A stretch of DNA of 64,000 bases, from the NCBI RefSeq assembly GCF_018403325.1, contig NZ_BOSL01000002.1:434001-498000 (forward strand), written 5' to 3'. Shown piece after piece: positions 27,563 to 35,923 of this stretch. The position numbers and the translations under genes are program-made. The number at the start of each line of letters is the position of its first letter. Positions within the stretch are counted from its first letter, which is position 1. The notes under the pieces are model-generated. The model did not search any database, had not been told where the DNA came from, and saw nothing but the letters and a program-made list of their open reading frames with translations. This DNA is from Paenibacillus vini (GTDB lineage Bacteria; Bacillota; Bacilli; Paenibacillales; Paenibacillaceae).

Positions 27563-27768
27563 AATTTAAAATTCTTAAAATGCCGATGATGAGCATCCAA
27601 CTCGGAGGCGTTTTCGCCAAGAAAATCAAACCGAATTTTCTAAGTTTACCGGCCCGCCCGTTATCGCGGATCCAAAGTGATTGCAGCCGTATGCGCTGCA
27701 ATAAGTTGGGTGGCACCGCGAGCAGAGCGCTCCTCGTCCCAAGGATGAGGGCGCTCTTTGTGTTTTTT
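27563..27768 (+). promoter_or_regulatory. T-box leader of serS
   Basis: The T-box core GGGTGGCACCGCG is at 27708-27720. It is followed by a terminator stem (GAGCGC to GCGCTC, 27725-27756) and a T-rich run. The base after TGG is C, which pairs with the G discriminator of tRNA-Ser, as expected for serS. A hairpin (ATTGCAGC/GCTGCAAT) lies just before the core. The 5' domain is short: AAATTTAAAATTC pairs with GAATTTTCTAAGTTT around small hairpins, and the usual AGAGA/GGTGG distal motifs of Stem I are not evident. Confidence 0.8.
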
Positions 27769-27788
27769 TAAGAAAAGGAGCGGTGGTA

Positions 27789-29090
27789 ATGCTTGATATT
27801 CGGTGGATTCGCGAAAACGCGACACAAGTACAGGAAGCGGCCGATGCAAAAAGGTTGAACCTGTCGGTGGAGGAACTTTTAACGTGGGATGAACGTCGGC
27901 GTCAGCTGTTGCAGGAATCGGAGGAGTTACGAAGACGGAGAAATGAAGGGGCGAAGGAGGTAGCTATAGCGGTCCAAGCTGGCGAATTGTCCAAGATGGA
28001 GAGCATGAAAGTATCGCTGAAGGAATTGAACGGGCAGTTGGAAGAAGTGGATAAGGAATTACAAACCGCGGAATTGGAATTCAACCGGTTGATGCTGCTT
28101 GTTCCGAATGTACCCTCGGCCGATACTCCGGCTGGGGCAAGCGATGCCGACAATGTGGAGATCAGGAGAGAGGGGGATCTGCCGGTCTGGAATTTTGCGC
28201 CTAAAGATCATGTGGAGCTTGGCGCGCTGCACGGAATGATTGATATTCCCCGAGGGGTAAAGGTGGCTGGCAGCCGCAGCTACTATTTGAAAGGACCGGG
28301 CTTGCTCCTTCATCGGGCCGTACAGCAGCTTGCACTTGATCTGCTGCTTGATGCGGGTTTCACCCCGCTTGAGGTGCCTTTGCTCATGAAAGAGGAGCAA
28401 ATGATTAATACGGGGTATTTTCCATCGGGGAGGGACCAGGCCTACTCGGTAGATAATGAAGGAGCATGGTTGGCTGGAACAGCGGAGGTGCCGCTTGTTT
28501 CGTATTACGGGGACGAAATTCTAGATGTGAAGGAGCCGATCAGATTGGCAGCCGTGTCGACCTGCTTCCGTAATGAAGTCGGTTCGGCGGGACGGGATGT
28601 TCGGGGATTATACCGGGTTCATCAGTTTTCTAAAGTAGAAATGGTAGTGATTTGTGAGCCGAACGATGCCGTCTCGGATTCGCTGCATCGCGAAATTACC
28701 GGCCATGCGGAGCGGCTACTCTCGCTGCTTGAGCTGCCTTATCGGGTGATGGCTGTCTGCGCCGGCGACATGTCGCCTAAGACGTTCAAACAGTATGATA
28801 TTGAAACCTGGATGCCCAGCCGGGGCGATTTCGGGGAGACTCACTCGTCTTCGAACCTGCACAGCTTCCAGGCGCGTAGGTCCAATATCCGCTGTCGTGA
28901 TACCGATGGACGGCTTGTATTCTGCCATACCCTCAACAATACGGCGGTAGCGTCGCCGCGCATCCTGATTCCGCTGCTGGAGAATCATCAGCAAGAGGAT
29001 GGGTCGATCTATATCCCGGAGGCGCTTCGTAAATATTTGGGCGGAAGAGAGTTGTTGGTTCCCGGTCTTTTTGAAGCAAGGAACGACTGA
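27789..29090 (+). CDS. serS: Seryl-tRNA synthetase (divergent type)
   Basis: 433 residues: N-terminal coiled-coil tRNA-binding arm (about 30-105) and class II catalytic core. Motif 2 reads STCFRNEVGSAGRDVRGLYRVHQFSKVEM and motif 3 LENHQQEDGSIYIPEALRKY. It charges tRNA-Ser. Some signature residues differ from Bacillus-type SerRS: LAGTAEVPL where LIPTAEVP is usual, and ETHSSSNLHSFQARR where EVSSCSN is usual. This suggests a second or laterally gained version. ATG 27789 lies eight bases after AAGGAG. T-box control supports serine specificity. Confidence 0.9.
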   Translation: MLDIRWIRENATQVQEAADAKRLNLSVEELLTWDERRRQLLQESEELRRRRNEGAKEVAIAVQAGELSKMESMKVSLKELNGQLEEVDKELQTAELEFNRLMLLVPNVPSADTPAGASDADNVEIRREGDLPVWNFAPKDHVELGALHGMIDIPRGVKVAGSRSYYLKGPGLLLHRAVQQLALDLLLDAGFTPLEVPLLMKEEQMINTGYFPSGRDQAYSVDNEGAWLAGTAEVPLVSYYGDEILDVKEPIRLAAVSTCFRNEVGSAGRDVRGLYRVHQFSKVEMVVICEPNDAVSDSLHREITGHAERLLSLLELPYRVMAVCAGDMSPKTFKQYDIETWMPSRGDFGETHSSSNLHSFQARRSNIRCRDTDGRLVFCHTLNNTAVASPRILIPLLENHQQEDGSIYIPEALRKYLGGRELLVPGLFEARND

Positions 29091-29191
29091 CTTCTAAAGA
29101 GATTCAAACCCAGGGGACCTCAAGCGCAGCGCTTGGATGGATCAACACGGAACTGAAGTACAACAATTTCAGGATTCGTGCTGGATGCAAA

Positions 29192-29378
29192 TAATTGTAA
29201 AACTTACAGTTATTATCCGATAGAAAGGCAAATTGAGTGAATTAACTGTAAAACCTCCAGCTATTCAGCCCCATTTCCCGATGTAACAGGGATAGCGGCT
29301 AATTAACTGGAGGTTTTACATCTATTTTTGAATTTTGAATAAATTACGTGAAATTAACTGTAGAAAATCCAGTTATTT
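29192..29378. repeat. Four-unit spaced intergenic repeat (copy 2)
   Basis: The 305-base gap between serS and the first deacetylase holds four units of the same family as at 849-1040: AATTGTAAAACTTACAGTTATT near 29193, AACTGTAAAACCTCCAGCTATT near 29244, AACTGGAGGTTTTACATCTATT near 29305 and AACTGTAGAAAATCCAGTTATT near 29355. Spacing is about 50, 61 and 50 bases, almost exactly that of copy 1. No gene is seen. Confidence 0.7.
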
Positions 29379-29396
29379 GAAGAACATGGCCTTTCA

Positions 29397-30314
29397 TTAT
29401 TCAGCCGTTTCCGGTTTTTCAGAAATGGTGAGCGGGTCCACGAAACTGTAGCCTTTGGCTTCCAGCTTGGTCAGGAGCTCATCGAGTGCCTCAACGGTCC
29501 AAGGAAGCTCGTGCATCAGTATATTGCTGCCGGCATGCAATTGATCCATGACGTTCTGGATCACTGCATCCGGCTTGTTTTTATTCTTGGAATCCCAATC
29601 AAGAGAGCCGTTGGACCAGGTCATGTAGATCATGTCATTCTCTTCGACGATTTGATGCAGCTTGTCATTCCCCGAGCCGAATGGCGGACGGAAAAAACGG
29701 GGTTTCTCGCCGATCGTTTCCTCGACAATGTTTTGAACGTCTTCGACTTGCTTCCGGGCGCTGGCTTCCGTTTCCTTTTTTAGATCGATGTGATCCCAGC
29801 TATGATTCCCGATGATTTGACCGCGGTCATGGATCAGCTGCAAAAGTTCGGGCTTCGATTTGACGCGGTAGCCGTTGACGAAGAAGATCGCTTTGGCGTT
29901 GTGCTTATCCAAGGTATCGATAAGACCGTCGATCATTTCTTGTTCTTTTGGTCCGTCGTCAAAGGTCAGCAGCACCACTTTCTTCTCGGTGCCCTCTTCA
30001 TTGGGAACCACATTGTAGGCTTTGTTGATATGGTAGAGGTTTGCCGGCTGTTCTTGCCCATTTTGCTCGTCATCCTTGTTTTGCCCGTCGGTTCCTGCCG
30101 GATCGGTGCCATTCTCAGGTTCTTGCTCAGCCTCCAGATTTTGTCCGGTTTCCGATTCAGGTGACGTTGTCGAAGTGCCTCCGGACGGAAGGGCAGCGTT
30201 GGATTCGGTTGCAGAGGGAGTCGGTTCCGGGGTTTCCTGTTTTTGGCCGCAGGCGCTTAGCAGCAGGCATGCGGCTGCAAACAACACCAATTTTTTGCTG
30301 ATCAAGTGGATCAT
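29397..30314 (-). CDS. Lipoprotein polysaccharide deacetylase (copy A)
   Basis: 305 residues. A lipoprotein signal peptide with lipobox LLSAC (Cys about 21) is followed by a Thr/Ser/Glu/Gly-rich linker to about residue 105 and a NodB carbohydrate esterase 4 domain: TFDDGP (catalytic Asp and metal Asp), NHSWDH (metal His pair), RPPFGSG and LMHELPWT. Family members remove acetyl groups from peptidoglycan or other surface polymers. It is a tandem paralogue of the gene at 30425-31321. The start follows AGGAAAGCGAG. Confidence 0.9.
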   Translation of the reverse strand: MIHLISKKLVLFAAACLLLSACGQKQETPEPTPSATESNAALPSGGTSTTSPESETGQNLEAEQEPENGTDPAGTDGQNKDDEQNGQEQPANLYHINKAYNVVPNEEGTEKKVVLLTFDDGPKEQEMIDGLIDTLDKHNAKAIFFVNGYRVKSKPELLQLIHDRGQIIGNHSWDHIDLKKETEASARKQVEDVQNIVEETIGEKPRFFRPPFGSGNDKLHQIVEENDMIYMTWSNGSLDWDSKNKNKPDAVIQNVMDQLHAGSNILMHELPWTVEALDELLTKLEAKGYSFVDPLTISEKPETAE

Positions 30315-30424
30315 CTCGCTTTCCTGTATTTATGCAGTATGAGTTTGTTTTAAAGTGCGAATAAAGTGGAGATACTAGTAATTTGTGAGTCGGAAGAGAG
30401 AATTGTTTCCCAGGGATGGATAAG

Positions 30425-31321
30425 TTAATTGCCCGTTCCCGGATTATCAGAAATGGTACGCGGATCCACGAAACTGTAGCCTTCAGCTTCCAGTTTGGTC
30501 AGGAGCTCATCAAGTCCCTCCACGGTCCAAGGGAGTTCGTGCATAAGTATGTTACTGCCGGGATGCATCTGATCCATGATGTTCTGGATCACAGCTTCCG
30601 GCTTGTTATTCTTAGGATCCCAATCAAGCGAGTCGTTGGACCAGGTCGTGTAGATCATGTCGTTCTCTCCGACGATTTGTTGCAGCGTGTCGTTCACCGA
30701 GCCGAATGGCGGACGGAAAAACCGGGGTTTTTCACCGATCGTATCTTCGACGATGTTCTGTACGTCCTCGATCTGCTTACGGACGCTGTCTTCCGTTTCT
30801 ATATTTAGATCGATGTGGTCCCAGCTATGATTCCCGATGATTTGACCGCGGTCATGGATCAGCTTCAAGAGTTCGGGCTTCTCTTTGACCCGGTAGCCAT
30901 TGACAAAAAATATAGCTTTGGCGTTGTGCTTGTCCAAGGTATCGATAAGGTCGTCGATCATTTCTTTTTCCTTTGGACCGTCGTCAAACGTCAAAAGCAC
31001 CACTTTCTTTTCGGCGCCCTCTTCAAGGGGAACTACATTGTTGGTATGGTCGATATAGTAAAGGTTTACCGGCTGCTCTTGCCCATTTTGTTTGTCATTG
31101 TTGTTTTGATCGTTGGGTCCTGCTGGATCGGTTCCATTCTCCTGATTTTGACCGGTTTCCGAGTCCGTTGACGTTGCCGAGGTGCCTCCGGAAGGAGCGG
31201 CAGCATTGGATTCAGTTGCGGAGGGAGTCGGTTCCGGTGTTTCCTGTTTTTGGCCGCATGCACTTAGGAGCAGGCATACGGCTGCAAACAGCAGAACTTT
31301 TTTGCTGATCAACTTTATCAT
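30425..31321 (-). CDS. Lipoprotein polysaccharide deacetylase (copy B)
   Basis: 298 residues, closely similar to copy A over the whole length: lipobox LLSAC, Thr/Glu-rich linker (shorter by several residues), then NodB motifs TFDDGP, NHSWDH, RPPFGSV and LMHELPWT. All catalytic residues are kept, so both copies should be active. The 5' flanking sequence (CTCGCTTTCCTGTATTTAT in plus-strand reading, next to each start) is also shared, showing that the duplicated block included the leader. The surface substrate is unknown. Confidence 0.9.
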   Translation of the reverse strand: MIKLISKKVLLFAAVCLLLSACGQKQETPEPTPSATESNAAAPSGGTSATSTDSETGQNQENGTDPAGPNDQNNNDKQNGQEQPVNLYYIDHTNNVVPLEEGAEKKVVLLTFDDGPKEKEMIDDLIDTLDKHNAKAIFFVNGYRVKEKPELLKLIHDRGQIIGNHSWDHIDLNIETEDSVRKQIEDVQNIVEDTIGEKPRFFRPPFGSVNDTLQQIVGENDMIYTTWSNDSLDWDPKNNKPEAVIQNIMDQMHPGSNILMHELPWTVEGLDELLTKLEAEGYSFVDPRTISDNPGTGN

Positions 31322-31408
31322 CTCGCTTTCCTGTATTTATTCCGCATGAGTTTGTTTCATTGCGCGAACACTACAATTGATTCTAACATATCCAAGGAGG
31401 TTGTTTAG

Positions 31409-31768
31409 GTGAAATCTTCCTCATTTTTATGCGGTGTATTGTTTGGTGCCGTAGCCGCCGTCTGGGCATCGCGCCGCAAAGGTGGTCTGATGTCCATGAT
31501 GAACGGAGCGGGGTCCGTTCTGAAGTCGCACGAGACGAACTCGAATTCATCGCAACCCAAATCGTCGCAGGCCGCCACAGGCCAGGATAAGATCGGTGCC
31601 GCTGCAACGGCCCAGGTGCATCCCAGTCCGGTTTCTTCGACCCATGAGAATCATTCGAAGGAATACAATCTGAAGCAGATTACTGATTTTATTAAAGGCA
31701 ATCCGGATGTCCGCCGCGAGGTCGACGCAATATTGAAGGAAACTCATTCCACAATCCCCGGTTTGTAA
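31409..31768 (+). CDS. Hypothetical small secreted or membrane-anchored protein
   Basis: 119 residues, family not recognised. An N-terminal hydrophobic segment (SFLCGVLFGAVAAVWA, about 5-20) is followed by RRKGG, a Ser/Gln/Asn-rich low-complexity middle (about 38-80) and a more ordered C-terminal third (LKQITDFIKGNPDVRREVDAILK). The short helix and following basic residues suggest a membrane anchor with the rest in the cytoplasm. The GTG start has AAGGAGG nine bases upstream. It is divergent from copy B of the deacetylase and ends in a terminator. Confidence 0.75.
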   Translation: MKSSSFLCGVLFGAVAAVWASRRKGGLMSMMNGAGSVLKSHETNSNSSQPKSSQAATGQDKIGAAATAQVHPSPVSSTHENHSKEYNLKQITDFIKGNPDVRREVDAILKETHSTIPGL

Positions 31769-31781
31769 TCCTTGCCCTGCA

Positions 31782-31832
31782 TGAATCATTTTCGGTTTCT
31801 CTTTAGGGGAACCGGAAGTGATTCTTTTTTTG
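31782..31832 (+). terminator. Terminator before mecA
   Basis: GAATCATTTTCGGTTTC and GGAACCGGAAGTGATTC form a long stem, followed by eight T. Confidence 0.85.
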
Positions 31833-31955
31833 ACTATTTTATTACGTGCATTTACCGAAAATAAATGATAACATACTTACAAAGAACCATTTCCAGCACA
31901 CATTAGAGCAGGTTTCATAATCTGTTATAACAAGGTATGGAGAGGAGGATCCTGT

Positions 31956-32576
31956 ATGAGGATTGAGAGACTTGGCCAGGATAAAATACGGATTTTCCTC
32001 ACGTTTGACGATCTAAGCGAACGCGGTATTCAAAAAGAGGATATGTGGCAGGAAATTCCGAAAGTCCACGACCTGTTCACCGAGATGATGGACCAGGCAT
32101 ATAACGAAGTGGGCTTTGATGCAACTGGACCTCTTGCAGTGGAAGTGTTCGCCCTTCCTGCCCAGGGAATGGTCGTCATCGTTACACGAGGCAAATACGA
32201 TCACCATCATTTTGGGGTCGGATCGCCATATGAGGATGAACTGCCCGAAGAAGTATATGAAATGGAAGTGACGCTGGAGCAGAGCGATACTATTCTCTAC
32301 TCTTTCGATGATTTTGAAGTATTGATCGAAGCGGCTCACGTTCTGCGGCATATGCATGATGAAGCCGGCAGACTGTATAAATATAACGGGAAATGGGTTC
32401 TGAGGCTGGAACCTGACGAGCTTGACGAAGGGAAGATCCCGGCTTTGATTGCCGTTTTGGCCGAATTCGGCGAGGCAACCTCGGTTACCCCGGCTATGCT
32501 GGACGAATACGGAGAGGTAATCATGGCCGAGAATGCGATCGACGTCATCTGCAGCCATTTTAAACGTCAGGATTAA
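31956..32576 (+). CDS. mecA: Adaptor protein MecA/YpbH
   Basis: 206 residues with the MecA layout: N-terminal domain (MRIERLGQDKIRIFLTFDDL, MWQEIPKVHDLFTEMMDQA), a linker, and a C-terminal domain (LYSFDDFEVLIEAAHVL, YGEVIMAENAIDVI). MecA-type adaptors deliver proteins to the ClpC ATPase; in Bacillus they control competence and other processes. Position beside prsW and ypeB matches the paralogue ypbH of B. subtilis rather than mecA itself. The ATG follows GGAGAGGAGG. Confidence 0.9.
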   Translation: MRIERLGQDKIRIFLTFDDLSERGIQKEDMWQEIPKVHDLFTEMMDQAYNEVGFDATGPLAVEVFALPAQGMVVIVTRGKYDHHHFGVGSPYEDELPEEVYEMEVTLEQSDTILYSFDDFEVLIEAAHVLRHMHDEAGRLYKYNGKWVLRLEPDELDEGKIPALIAVLAEFGEATSVTPAMLDEYGEVIMAENAIDVICSHFKRQD

Positions 32577-32654
32577 TGTCATTCCATGAAAATAGGGATG
32601 GCATACAACATGGGAGATAAGGGACGGTCGGATGACTGTAAGGGGGGATAACCG

Positions 32655-33344
32655 TTGCTCTTTTTCTCGATTGCCACGGCAGCGGTTGCTCCCGGTATCG
32701 CGCTTTTGACCTACTTTTATTTGAAGGACAAGTATGATGCCGAGCCGCTCTCTATGGTCATTAAAGTTTTTTTGCTTGGTTTCTTGATTGTATTGCCAGT
32801 TATGATCGTGCAGCGTGGATTAGCCCTTTGGCTCGGTGACGGTCCATTGATATCGGCTTTCGGTATTTCAGCCGGTGTCGAGGAGTCGTTAAAATGGTTC
32901 GTATTGTTCCATATGATTTATAATCATACGGAGTTCGACGAGCCATACGACGGAATCGTTTACGCTGCAGCGATTTCGCTAGGTTTTGCAACCGTTGAGA
33001 ATGTGATTTTCGCCCTGGCGAGTCATGCTTCGATCGGGACGATGCTCGTACGCGCCTTGCTCCCGGTTTCGGGGCATGCGATGTTCGGTGTCATGATGGG
33101 CTACTACCTGGGTCGTGCCAAGTTTTCAACGGGCAGGAAGAGCCGAAAGTTTTTGCTGTACTCACTGTTGCTCCCCTTGTTTTGGCATGGGGTATACGAC
33201 TGGATTCTTGAGAACGTATCGCTGTACTGGATCTGGTATATCATTCCGCTGATGGCCTTTTTATGGTATGGAGGTATCGGTAAGATGTACAGGGCTAACA
33301 ATCGTTCGCCTTTCCGGATTACAGAGGCGAGAGGGCAAGATTAA
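32655..33344 (+). CDS. prsW: PrsW-type intramembrane metalloprotease
   Basis: 229 residues with about seven membrane helices. Active-site motifs are GVEESLK (Glu76, Glu77), SGHAMFG (His141) and WHGVYD (His178). In B. subtilis PrsW cuts the anti-sigma factor RsiW at site 1; no rsiW is visible here. Start is TTG 32655 after AAGGGGGG. Neighbours (ypbH, ypeB) keep the Bacillus order. Confidence 0.9.
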   Translation: MLFFSIATAAVAPGIALLTYFYLKDKYDAEPLSMVIKVFLLGFLIVLPVMIVQRGLALWLGDGPLISAFGISAGVEESLKWFVLFHMIYNHTEFDEPYDGIVYAAAISLGFATVENVIFALASHASIGTMLVRALLPVSGHAMFGVMMGYYLGRAKFSTGRKSRKFLLYSLLLPLFWHGVYDWILENVSLYWIWYIIPLMAFLWYGGIGKMYRANNRSPFRITEARGQD

Positions 33345-33418
33345 AGTTGTCTTAAAGAGGGCATCCTTATTTTAGAAGCAAGGCTACGGGCCGCTGTTCT
33401 GGAAGGGGTGCCTTTTTG

Positions 33419-33568
33419 GTGCGGGTAAAAGTGAAAATCATCTGTAAAAATTGCGGGGAACGTTTTATTCTCCGGGGGAAAAAAGAAAAGGGGCAGGTCG
33501 ATACGGGCTTTAAGCAGTGCATCTGCGACAATCGTCATCGGTTTGATATTGAGGAGGAGGCGCTGTAA
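33419..33568 (+). CDS. Small zinc-ribbon-like protein (49 residues)
   Basis: A short frame from GTG 33419 to TAA 33568 encodes a basic protein with cysteines in CKNCGE near the start and CICD near residue 34, a four-cysteine pattern that could bind one zinc ion. GGAAGGGG lies ten bases before the GTG. It fills the slot between prsW and ypeB where sleB lies in B. subtilis. A GAGGAGG/CCTCCTC hairpin overlaps its end. I do not recognise a family; expression is plausible from the ribosome site and Cys pattern. Confidence 0.55.
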   Translation: MRVKVKIICKNCGERFILRGKKEKGQVDTGFKQCICDNRHRFDIEEEAL

Positions 33569-33613
33569 TAAACGGCGACCTCCTCTTCTTGTTTATTAAC
33601 TGCACGCTCTGAA

Positions 33614-33644
33614 TGCATAAACCTTCTATCTTCTTGTCAAACTA
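33614..33644 (+). promoter_or_regulatory. Candidate sigma-G promoter of ypeB
   Basis: TGCATA (33614-33619) and CAAACTA (33638-33644) are 18 bases apart, a good forespore-type match, 35 bases before the ypeB ATG. The Bacillus homologue is forespore-expressed. Confidence 0.5.
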
Positions 33645-33679
33645 TCCTCAGACAGTTGAAGAAGGGAGTGCGTTTAAGG

Positions 33680-35041
33680 ATGTATAAACGATTGAGTGCT
33701 ATTTTATTTCCGATCGCCGCGATTCTATTGATCGGTTCGCTGGTCTGGGGTTATCAGGAGAACCAGGAGAAAAACGCGATTTTGATTAAAGCGGAGAACC
33801 AATACCAACGGGCGTTCCATGATCTGTCGTACCACGTGGACAGGCTTCATAGCGAACTCGGCAATACGCTTGCCGTCCATTCCGCTTCTACAGGGGCCCA
33901 TCGCAAGGGACTCGTCAACGTTTGGAGAATTACGAGCGAAGCTCAAAATGAAATTAACCAGCTGCCGCTGACATTGCTGCCTTTCAACAAGACCGAGGAA
34001 TTCTTATCGAGAATCTCCAAGTTTTCTTACCAGACTGGGGTTCGTGATTTGACGAAAGAGCCGCTTTCGGATGGAGAGGTTAAAAATCTGAAAGAACTGT
34101 ACAAAAGCTCCGCCCAAATTTCAAAGGATCTTCAGGCCGTTCAGAACAAGGTTATCAATAACCGCTTGCGGTGGATGGACGTAGAGACCGCACTGGCGAG
34201 CGAAAAAGAGCCGCGGGACAATACGATCATCGACGGTTTTAAAACCGTGGACAAAAAAGTGAGCGAATATCCGGAACTGGACTGGGGACCGTCGGTTTCC
34301 AGCATGTACAACAAACGCTCGGTGAAAAAGCTGGGCGGAACTCCGGTCACCGTGGATAAAGTCAAAGCTGATGCTGCACGTTTTACGGGTCATAACGATC
34401 ATGGAGCCATTAAAGTGGTGGAAAACGGCCGCGGAACGGAATGGGCTTCATTTACGGCTCAAGTTCATGGAAATCAGGGGGATGTTAAGACTCTCGATTT
34501 CACAAAGAACGGAGGTCATTTGATCTCTTACTCCGACAGCCGGACGATCGGGCCGAAATCCGTGAACGTCGCAGCAGCGAGAGGACAAGCGGAGAAATTC
34601 CTGAAAGATAAAGGCTTCCAGGATATGACGCCGGTTACGTATGACGAGTATGACAATATCGGGACCTTTACCTTTGTAAGTAAACAGGGTGATATCCTGA
34701 TCTATCCCGAGAAGATTACCGTCCGGGTAGCGTTAGATAACGGCCAGGTAGCAGGCATGCAAGCCAGCGACTACGTTTACGAGCGCGAGAATCGGGAGAC
34801 TCCGGCAAAACCGAAATTGACGCTGGAACAGGCGCGTAAGTTTTTGAACTCGGATTACAAAGAGAAATACCACCGTCTTGCGCAAATCGAAAACGATATG
34901 TCGGAGAAAGTGACGACTTACGAATTCGGAGGGTCGATCAACGGCTCGGATTACAAAATTTTCATCAATGCCGAGACCGGCGGCGAAGAGACGATTGAAG
35001 AAATACGCAACGCCCGTCAGGCTGCGCCTGCACGATCATAA
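33680..35041 (+). CDS. ypeB: Germination protein YpeB
   Basis: 453 residues: an N-terminal membrane segment (about 5-22), a YpeB-specific domain with VDRLHSELGNTLAV, VWRITSEAQNEINQLPL and RWMDVETALAS, and C-terminal PepSY-like repeats (VNVAAARGQAEKFL; LTLEQARKFLN). YpeB is needed for the cortex-lytic enzyme SleB to be placed and kept inactive in the dormant spore. The usual partner gene sleB is not next to it. ATG 33680 follows GAAGGGAG. A terminator follows. Confidence 0.92.
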   Translation: MYKRLSAILFPIAAILLIGSLVWGYQENQEKNAILIKAENQYQRAFHDLSYHVDRLHSELGNTLAVHSASTGAHRKGLVNVWRITSEAQNEINQLPLTLLPFNKTEEFLSRISKFSYQTGVRDLTKEPLSDGEVKNLKELYKSSAQISKDLQAVQNKVINNRLRWMDVETALASEKEPRDNTIIDGFKTVDKKVSEYPELDWGPSVSSMYNKRSVKKLGGTPVTVDKVKADAARFTGHNDHGAIKVVENGRGTEWASFTAQVHGNQGDVKTLDFTKNGGHLISYSDSRTIGPKSVNVAAARGQAEKFLKDKGFQDMTPVTYDEYDNIGTFTFVSKQGDILIYPEKITVRVALDNGQVAGMQASDYVYERENRETPAKPKLTLEQARKFLNSDYKEKYHRLAQIENDMSEKVTTYEFGGSINGSDYKIFINAETGGEETIEEIRNARQAAPARS

Positions 35042-35047
35042 GCCAAG

Positions 35048-35083
35048 AAGGGGAACATCCGCTGTCGGATGCTCTCCTTTTTG
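35048..35083 (+). terminator. Terminator after ypeB
   Basis: GGGGAACATCCG and CGGATGCTCTCC pair around CTGT, followed by T-rich sequence. Confidence 0.75.
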
Positions 35084-35183
35084 TATTTTTCGACCCCGAT
35101 TAAAAATCTCGCTCCAAAGTCTCGCCCTCATGATATAATTGTTCAATATGCAGCAAGATTTCATTAAGGGGTGGGTGGGAAAG

Positions 35184-35837
35184 TTGTTGCCTAAAGTAAA
35201 CGATCTGGTCTATATCCAAGTCGCCTCTGCGGATAATAAGGAAACGGATAAAGAATGCAAGTCCCGAATTGCCGATGTCGAGGAAGAGTTTTTTCTGATC
35301 GAGATGCCGATCGAAATCGGAAGCGGGCGAATCAAGCGACTGTTTGTCGGGGACGAGCTCTCTGTTTATTTCTTGACTGATGCCGGTGTGAAAAATTATT
35401 TCAATACATATGTGCTTGGGTCCGTTGACGATGTCGTGCAACTGATCCGGATCCGCAAGCCGGAGCCGGAATCGATTACCAAGATCCAGCGCCGGAATTT
35501 TTTGCGTGTCGTCGCTGAATTGGAAATTGCCGTAAAGTTGAAGGACAACACCCGTTTTGTGGCGCATACCGACGATGTCGGCGGTGGCGGGGTTTCTTTT
35601 TTGTGTGACGGCAAATATAAATTGACTCAAGGGGATCAGTTGTTTTGCTGGCTGTTGATACCTTATAAGAACGGTTCAATCGAGCATGCGCCCTTTGAAG
35701 CTGAAGTGGTCAGAACTAAAATGCTGGAGACCGGACGAATGTTGGTTATGTTGAAATTCGCCAGCATTTCGGATATGGAGCGGCAGAAAATTATCCGCTA
35801 TTGCTTCGAACGCCAATTCGACTTCCGGAACCGGTAA
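35184..35837 (+). CDS. PilZ-domain flagellar brake protein (YpfA/MotI-like)
   Basis: About 217 residues: N-terminal YcgR-like domain and a C-terminal PilZ domain with the c-di-GMP-binding RRNFLR (103-108). The second PilZ motif, usually D/NxSxxG, here reads DVGGGG, lacking the serine. In B. subtilis the homologue binds c-di-GMP and slows the flagellar motor. TATAAT at 35134 would put the transcript start near 35146, so the TTG at 35184 (after GTGGGTGGGAAAG) is preferred to ATG 35148. It lies in the conserved ypeB-ypfA-ypfB-cmk order. Confidence 0.85.
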   Translation: MLPKVNDLVYIQVASADNKETDKECKSRIADVEEEFFLIEMPIEIGSGRIKRLFVGDELSVYFLTDAGVKNYFNTYVLGSVDDVVQLIRIRKPEPESITKIQRRNFLRVVAELEIAVKLKDNTRFVAHTDDVGGGGVSFLCDGKYKLTQGDQLFCWLLIPYKNGSIEHAPFEAEVVRTKMLETGRMLVMLKFASISDMERQKIIRYCFERQFDFRNR

Positions 35838-35923
35838 TTTTTTATTTAAGAAAGGAAGCGTATTTCCTTCATTTGGATATGCTATGAATGCAGACTATAG
35901 CGATCGAATGAAGGAGGGCTTTC

